DNA of 28,498 nt from CAZQVA01 sp964596685 (GTDB lineage: Bacteria; Chlamydiota; Chlamydiia; Chlamydiales; VFKH01): contig CAZQVA010000023.1 of the NCBI GenBank assembly GCA_964596685.1, positions 1 through 28,498 on the forward strand, written 5' to 3'. The notes below the pieces were generated by a model, which saw only the letters and a list, made by a program, of their open reading frames with translations, was not told where the DNA came from and ran no database searches. The first letter of the stretch is position 1, and every line of letters begins with the position of its first letter. The position numbers and the translations under genes were made by a program. Positions 24,504 through 28,498 of the stretch are shown here, in pieces.

Positions 24504-24632
24504 ACAATCACTCCCTCTTTTGAGTTTGTTTTATTCAATTTATAAATATATTATGCATTAATCATTATTTATAAGTCAAATATTTTATATAAATAAATAT
24601 GAAATCAAAACTGTATTTAAACTAAAGACGCT

Positions 24633-24917
24633 TTAAAGACCGCGACTACTCCGATTGAGCAGATTGGTTATTTCATCACTTTCTTCTGAATTCTTCTGAG
24701 AAAGACCGGCAACACCTTCCAGATAGGTCACCGTATGAACTTTTGCGTGATACCCTTGTGCAATTAAGCGCCCACGCAAAGGCTCAAAAGCTTCGTATGC
24801 TTTTTTAGCTGCAATATGACCGAAGGTCTCTAGCCCATCAGTTTGAAATTTGTTGAGTGAATAGAACATTTTCTTTAAGGTTTGCCAACTTCTATACAAG
24901 CCGTTGGTTGCAGACAT
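24633..24917 (-). CDS. Unknown protein, probably the frameshifted 3' part of the upstream gene
   Basis: 94 codons begin at an ATG with no Shine-Dalgarno that overlaps the end of the upstream frame (24875-25480) by 43 bp in another phase. The product is soluble and helical (SWQTLKKMFYSLNKF, then HIAAKKAYEAFEPLRGRL) with a polar C-terminus. The frame is open for 14 codons upstream of the ATG (from about 24959), into a region with A5 and A4 runs (24931-24948). One base gained or lost there would fuse both parts into a ~290-residue protein. Either this is a broken or sequencing-error gene, or a second overlapping gene. No known family is recognised. Confidence 0.5.
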   Translation of the reverse strand: MSATNGLYRSWQTLKKMFYSLNKFQTDGLETFGHIAAKKAYEAFEPLRGRLIAQGYHAKVHTVTYLEGVAGLSQKNSEESDEITNLLNRSSRGL

Positions 24918-25480
24918 GGCGCCATATAATGCGGTTTTGGACCTTTTTGACGGACCATTTCATAAAAAGGCTGGTTTATCTTTCCATGATATATACGTTC
25001 AAATAGCCCAATAAAGCGTCTTGCCGTTAATACTCCATTATCAACAGGCGATAATAAGCCTAAAATCGCTACAGTCTGTGCGGAAATAATTAAAATAGGC
25101 AGCTTCCATAAAGAGCCTAAAGACTTCATAGCCGCCACAATTTTTTTTGCAGTATCTTGCCAACTCACTTCATCTACACTCAAATAGGTAATTAACGCAG
25201 AAGAAATCCTTACTAAATTAGATAATATCACGATGGGAGTGACAAGAGCCGCTGCAAGAGGAGAAAACAGAAACTTCAAACGGACCAAAAAAATCGGATC
25301 ATTGTTAAAGCGTTCTTGAGTACGAACATGAACAAAATAAGGCCTCTTCTCTGCGGCATTTGCTCTCTTTTCCCACTGAAAAGCCCCCTTTATGCGCTCA
25401 CATAAAGATTCCTTATCTGATAGACGGGGGAAATATAAATTTGAAATCGAAGGCGCAGCTGTAGATATAGAATTACACAT
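24875..25480 (-). CDS. Unknown membrane-associated protein (possible effector), probably truncated by frameshift
   Basis: 201 residues from the ATG at 25480, which has AAAGGA 7 nt upstream; a GTG at 25507 is in frame but poorer. The N-terminus is Ser/Thr/Pro-rich (MCNSISTAAPSISNLYFPRL), which fits a type III secretion signal but does not prove one. A charged middle follows (about 24-60). Hydrophobic stretches are at about 64-100 and 126-145. The end (GPKPHYMAPCLQPTACIEV) looks unlike the rest and coincides with the frame overlap, suggesting it is read in the wrong phase. It lies in an AT-rich block beside the Inc-like gene. Confidence 0.55.
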   Translation of the reverse strand: MCNSISTAAPSISNLYFPRLSDKESLCERIKGAFQWEKRANAAEKRPYFVHVRTQERFNNDPIFLVRLKFLFSPLAAALVTPIVILSNLVRISSALITYLSVDEVSWQDTAKKIVAAMKSLGSLWKLPILIISAQTVAILGLLSPVDNGVLTARRFIGLFERIYHGKINQPFYEMVRQKGPKPHYMAPCLQPTACIEVGKP

Positions 25481-25712
25481 GTTTTTATTCCTTTCGCCAA
25501 TAACCACTTTAACATAAAAAATGATTTTTATTAAAGAATATTTTTAATTATATATTTGAGAAATAGAGATTTTTCGCTTTTTAATACGACAATTCTTCAT
25601 GAGGTTTTCAATATAGAGGAAATGATTGCGCTGAACTTTAGAACCTTGTGCAAAACCACCCTCAATCTGGAGTGCTACAGGCTCTAAAGCTCAGTCAAAA
25701 GAGTTTTTTGTT

Positions 25713-26678
25713 TTATTTCACAACTTCTTTTAAAAGTTGACCTATCTCATTGATCCAGGCAATTTTTGCTCTCTCATCATAAATTGGGAGATCGATAAAA
25801 CCATGAATAACTTCTGGAAAGCACTTAGATAACACTGGAACGCCTGCTGCTTTTAGATGATTAGCATAATTTTCAGCTTCAGCATGCAAAGGATCATATT
25901 CTGCTGTAATAATGACTGCTGGCGGAAGTCCTTTAAAGTCAGAGGCTAAATCCGGTGAAGCATAGGGCTTATTGTAATTCTCAGAAGATTGAAGATACAT
26001 GTTCCAGAAAAAATGCATTGCATCCTTCGTTAGGAAATATTGATCCACACAGCTGTTATATGGCGCTTCATTAATCACCGAAGAGATTACAGGACATATT
26101 AGCAGTTGTGCAGATATAAAAGACTTTTTCATATCTCGGGCTATTAGAGCTACTGTTGCTGCGAGATTACCACCAACACTTTCCCCACATACGACGATCT
26201 TTTTATTAGTGCCTCCAAATGTGGCAATATGCTCATACACCCATTCGGTAGCATCATAACAATCGTTCAACGGCTTTGGAAAAGGATTTTCTGGCGCCAA
26301 ACGATACTCTACCGATATAACGATGCAACCTAAATGATTTGCTAATTTTCGGCAGACTGGATCAGCTTCATTAATATTGCCAAACACCCATCCCCCTCTA
26401 TGAAAATAAACTAAGGCAGGAAGCATCTTGGAATCATTCGGTATGTAAATCCTTAACGGGATGCTCGTCTGATCTCTTCCTTGAATCTCAATATTTTCAA
26501 CACGATGAACTGATTCATACACAGTATCTCCCGAAAGAAAAAATTCACTGCTAAGCTTACGCCCCTCATCCAAGGAGATCGTTTCAGAAGCCTTGGATAT
26601 GTGTGTGAAGGCATCTATAAACTCTTTAAATTTCGGATTATCTAGAAGATTGATAGGAAGAGCGGCGTTTTTTGTCAT
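25713..26678 (-). CDS. Alpha/beta-hydrolase, HSL-type (GDXG) carboxylesterase
   Basis: 321 residues from the ATG at 26678, preceded by GGGGAT; a further ATG five codons upstream (26693) lacks a ribosome-binding site. The HSL layout is clear: the oxyanion region reads YFHRGGWVFG, where the family has HGGG. EYRLAPENPFPKPLND follows, then the nucleophile elbow GESVGGNLA (family GDSAGG), the acid in TAEYDPLHAEAENYA, and His in EVIHGF. The triad Ser-Asp-His is complete. It hydrolyses short acyl esters in the cytosol, with no signal peptide. HGGG to HRGG and GDSAG to GESVG are two departures near the active site. It is single-gene, with no regulator or lipid-pathway neighbours. Confidence 0.87.
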   Translation of the reverse strand: MTKNAALPINLLDNPKFKEFIDAFTHISKASETISLDEGRKLSSEFFLSGDTVYESVHRVENIEIQGRDQTSIPLRIYIPNDSKMLPALVYFHRGGWVFGNINEADPVCRKLANHLGCIVISVEYRLAPENPFPKPLNDCYDATEWVYEHIATFGGTNKKIVVCGESVGGNLAATVALIARDMKKSFISAQLLICPVISSVINEAPYNSCVDQYFLTKDAMHFFWNMYLQSSENYNKPYASPDLASDFKGLPPAVIITAEYDPLHAEAENYANHLKAAGVPVLSKCFPEVIHGFIDLPIYDERAKIAWINEIGQLLKEVVK

Positions 26679-26693
26679 AATATCCCCATTCAT

Positions 26694-27173
26694 TTTAAAA
26701 GTTCAGCCATTGTATGAATTCCTGGCCTTTTGAAGAGCTCCCTTTTTTCACACATCAAGCTTCTTCATGTCAACTCATTTCCATCCTTAACCCATTTTCA
26801 ACAGGACCATCTAAATAGCCATACTTTTAGGATGATGCTTGAAACTGACAAATGTTGATTTTGAGCATAATAGATTAACAAGAATACCATCCTTATTTAA
26901 TGTAGACGGTATGAAAACGCGTATTCGACTTTAAATCGGCTTTTAGTAACTGCCAACGCAATTATCTTTCAAAACTTTTATCTTAAAAATGGCTAATGGG
27001 GCCACCTGGATTTGAACCAGAGACCGATGGGCGATGCAGACGGGAGATTTCCATCCAACTCAACGTGATCCAATCGTTATAAGCCGCACTGCAAATATGT
27101 TGTTGAATGGAGGCATTGTCAATTGATGACACGCCCTAGAGCAAATTCATAAAAGTTGCACTTCTTTGCACCG
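26694..27173. other. 480-bp intergenic region with a tRNA-end-like fragment
   Basis: There is no coding frame of note. The segment is AT-rich up to about 26990, then holds a 29-bp piece like a tRNA 3' end (26997-27025, minus), followed by unrelated sequence. Nothing else is clear in it. It separates the esterase from a second hydrolase that lies next to an IS200/IS605 element, so it may be an insertion junction. Confidence 0.5.
26997..27025 (-). other. tRNA 3'-end-like fragment, possible attachment-site scar
   Basis: Minus-strand sequence contains a T-arm CTGG-TTCAAAT-CCAG (27006-27020), flanked by GGTCT on the 5' side and GTGGCCCCA on the 3' side, as at a tRNA 3' end. No matching 5' acceptor strand (GGGGCCA), D-arm or anticodon stem can be found in the 60-70 nt upstream, so it is not a whole tRNA. 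Fragments like this are left where elements integrate at tRNA 3' ends. A degraded tRNA pseudogene or chance resemblance remains possible. Confidence 0.45.
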
Positions 27174-27998
27174 CTAGTGCACCGAAAATTCGGTATAAGC
27201 TTTCCAAAGAGAAAAATGGGGAGCCATATGCCCTCCTTCATCTCCTATAATCACAGTTAGCCGTTCGCTAGACTGGCTTTTTTGCAGCTGTTGGATATAA
27301 AGCAGGTCATCTCTATTCGACAAGACTTCGTCCTTTTTGTCAAAATAGAGCAAAATATTCAGAGAGAGCCCATGGAGCATTTTCAGTGAGTCGATAGGTC
27401 TGAAACCATGCGTTCTATATTTTTCAGCCAAAATCTCAAACTCTTCTGAAGACCCCCTAAAGTCGATGATTTCTTCTATAGATTTAAGAGGAGTATCTAG
27501 GACAATAATTCCTTGCTGAATAGCAGAAAGGAGCCTCTTCTTTTCTTTAGCCCCAATTCCTATTCTTTTAAGTTCCGCATCATGAGTCGTTCCGTTAAGC
27601 ACTGCAATTACATTGATAACAGCTCCACCTCCCGCCGAGAATCCATAGAGATCAATTGATTTTAGTCCTTCATCTAAAACAATTTTCTTCATTACGTAAA
27701 GGGCTGGGAGAAGTTCATCGATTGTGCCAAAGGAAGCCGTTTTTGGGTCGTATTTCCTTCCCTGTTTGATATCATATTCAGGAAAGTTAAAGCTCACAAG
27801 CGCGGTGTTTGGCTGATAGAGATTTTTAAGCGTCCCTGCAAGTTGATAATTATCTCCATATCCATGAAAACAAATCATCGTACGCCCATTGCTTCCAGGC
27901 GAGGAGAAGAGATGCAAATCATAATCAAAAGGGTGCTCTGAAGCTCCTGCAAGTCCAAAAAAAGGAACAAGTAAAAAGGTTAAGATTGTGTTTCTCAT
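27174..27998 (-). CDS. Secreted alpha/beta-hydrolase-like protein, unknown substrate
   Basis: 274 residues from the ATG at 27998, which has AAGGGA about 6 nt upstream. An ATG 21 codons earlier (28061) extends the frame into IS-derived sequence and is rejected. The signal peptide is visible: MRNTILTFLLVPFFGLAGAS, cleavage near residue 20. The mature protein has an oxyanion-type MICFHGYGDN, a nucleophile elbow YGFSAGGGAV, an acid candidate in YFDKKDEVL and the His in GDEGGHMAP, in the normal hydrolase order. The export signal places it in the periplasm or outside. It is flanked on the 5' side by an IS200/IS605 end, whose insertion may have altered its promoter. Confidence 0.75.
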   Translation of the reverse strand: MRNTILTFLLVPFFGLAGASEHPFDYDLHLFSSPGSNGRTMICFHGYGDNYQLAGTLKNLYQPNTALVSFNFPEYDIKQGRKYDPKTASFGTIDELLPALYVMKKIVLDEGLKSIDLYGFSAGGGAVINVIAVLNGTTHDAELKRIGIGAKEKKRLLSAIQQGIIVLDTPLKSIEEIIDFRGSSEEFEILAEKYRTHGFRPIDSLKMLHGLSLNILLYFDKKDEVLSNRDDLLYIQQLQKSQSSERLTVIIGDEGGHMAPHFSLWKAYTEFSVH

Positions 27999-28022
27999 TT
28001 TATCCCTTGCACCTGAAAAACC

Positions 28023-28038
28023 CATCCGTTCACGGATG
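28023..28038. repeat. Subterminal hairpin of the IS200/IS605 end
   Basis: CATCCGT (28023-28029) and ACGGATG (28032-28038) form a perfect 7-bp stem about 47 bp beyond the transposase stop. In this family such imperfect or perfect hairpins at each end are recognised by TnpA during single-strand transposition. Only one end is in view. Confidence 0.55.
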
Positions 28039-28084
28039 AGATGTAAAGGTGCTAAAGCCATCTTTCACAGAGTGATTGGTGGCT

Positions 28085-28498
28085 TTACTCTTTTCGTTTA
28101 CCCTGGTTCTCGATGTAGTCCTTTAAGGTATCTAGTGGGGCACCATCGCAACTGCCCGCAAAGTAACTAGGAGACCATAAATGTTGGCTCCATAAGGCTT
28201 TTTGCATACTTCGATAGCCTTTTTTGCGAATTAACCGTGATGACACGCCCTTGAGGGAATTGACCAACGTGGAAATTGCAATCGTGGGCGGATAATTGAC
28301 GAGAAGATGGACATGATCATGCTCCCCGTTGCACTCCGCTAAATGTGCTCCAAAATCCTTACAAACAGCATCAAAAATGGCAGACAGTTCTTTGAGAATC
28401 GCATCAGAGAAAACGGCCCTTCTGTATTTTGTTACAAAGATCAAATGTACATGGAGTAGAAATACACAATTTCTGCCCCGACGAATATCGTTTGACAA
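28085..28498 (-). CDS. tnpA: IS200/IS605-family Y1 transposase TnpA (start at or beyond window edge)
   Basis: 137 codons are visible. The HUH motif is EHDHVHLLVNYPP and the catalytic tyrosine is in LKDYIENQGK. The N-terminal HVHLIFVTKYRRAVFSD is the family signature, and the length is normal for TnpA (about 130-150). The frame reaches the right edge of the window, where a TTG is the only start visible. The true start may lie just outside. It catalyses single-strand excision and insertion. No tnpB accessory gene is seen on this side. The gene looks intact. Confidence 0.85.
   Translation of the reverse strand: MSNDIRRGRNCVFLLHVHLIFVTKYRRAVFSDAILKELSAIFDAVCKDFGAHLAECNGEHDHVHLLVNYPPTIAISTLVNSLKGVSSRLIRKKGYRSMQKALWSQHLWSPSYFAGSCDGAPLDTLKDYIENQGKRKE

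Larger units (their letters stand above)
28005..28498 (-). mobile_element. IS200/IS605-family element, partial (right-end side)
   Basis: It includes the Y1 transposase gene (28085-28498) and a following ~70-bp non-coding end with a 7-bp hairpin (28023-28038). These elements have no inverted repeats but subterminal hairpins, which this matches. The exact boundary near 28005-28017 (TTTTTCAGG on the minus strand) is an estimate. The other end lies outside the window. Confidence 0.6.

Noticed and set aside
25640..25700. Possible IS terminus (ACCTTGTGCAAAACCACC) after the esterase gene
   Set aside because: Resembles IS ends by impression only; no partner end, repeat copy or transposase was found in the window.
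26995..27090. A complete tRNA gene on the minus strand
   Set aside because: Only the T-arm and 3' acceptor strand fit. No complementary 5' acceptor strand, D-arm or anticodon stem could be built at the required spacing.
28000..28061. Longer N-terminus for the secreted hydrolase starting at 28061
   Set aside because: It lies in the IS right end, lacks a ribosome-binding site and would bury the signal peptide that begins at the well-supported ATG at 27998.

Overview
The window (28,498 bp, moderate to low G+C) looks like chromosome from an intracellular Gram-negative bacterium. It fits best with a Chlamydia-like (Parachlamydiales) organism. The reasons are a small protein with a bilobed hydrophobic domain like that of inclusion-membrane (Inc) proteins, a neighbouring membrane-protein locus with no recognisable family, a divergent MreC, an outer-membrane barrel protein, and many worn insertion-sequence scars. 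No single gene proves the phylum, so this is an inference.

Layout. 1-331 is repeat-scarred DNA. 332-2782 (minus) holds mreC and a porin-like barrel protein. A 680-bp gap follows with a possible 41-residue ORF and the second copy of an ~80-bp dispersed repeat. 3466-5208 is a SulP anion transporter. 5331-6014 is an IS982-type transposase remnant enclosed by 97-bp inverted repeats. 6019-6948 (minus) is a cation-diffusion-facilitator transporter. 7067-12886 is a tripartite RND drug-efflux operon (adaptor, pump, outer-membrane channel) with all junctions overlapping.

19213 down to 12912 (minus) is the most interesting part: an eight-gene, tightly coupled operon. It encodes a SIS-domain (GmhA-like) protein, an HddA-type heptose kinase, an HddC-type guanylyltransferase, a GDP-heptose C4-dehydrogenase-like SDR of the Campylobacter Cj1427 type, a second Fcl/WcaG-like SDR, a TylC3-type sugar C-methyltransferase, and two paralogous proteins of unknown function. 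Together they suggest a GDP-activated, C-methyl-branched heptose. The SIS protein lacks the usual GmhA catalytic residues, and no GmhB phosphatase or glycosyltransferase is present.

19364-20809 (minus) is a type I glutamine synthetase. 20975-23976 is an MFS exporter translationally coupled to an ABC-F ATPase, a plausible antibiotic-tolerance pair. The last 4.5 kb is AT-rich and accessory in character: an Inc-like protein, a probably frameshifted membrane-protein gene, an HSL-type esterase, a 3'-tRNA-like fragment (possible attachment scar), a secreted alpha/beta-hydrolase, and the end of an IS200/IS605 element running off the window.
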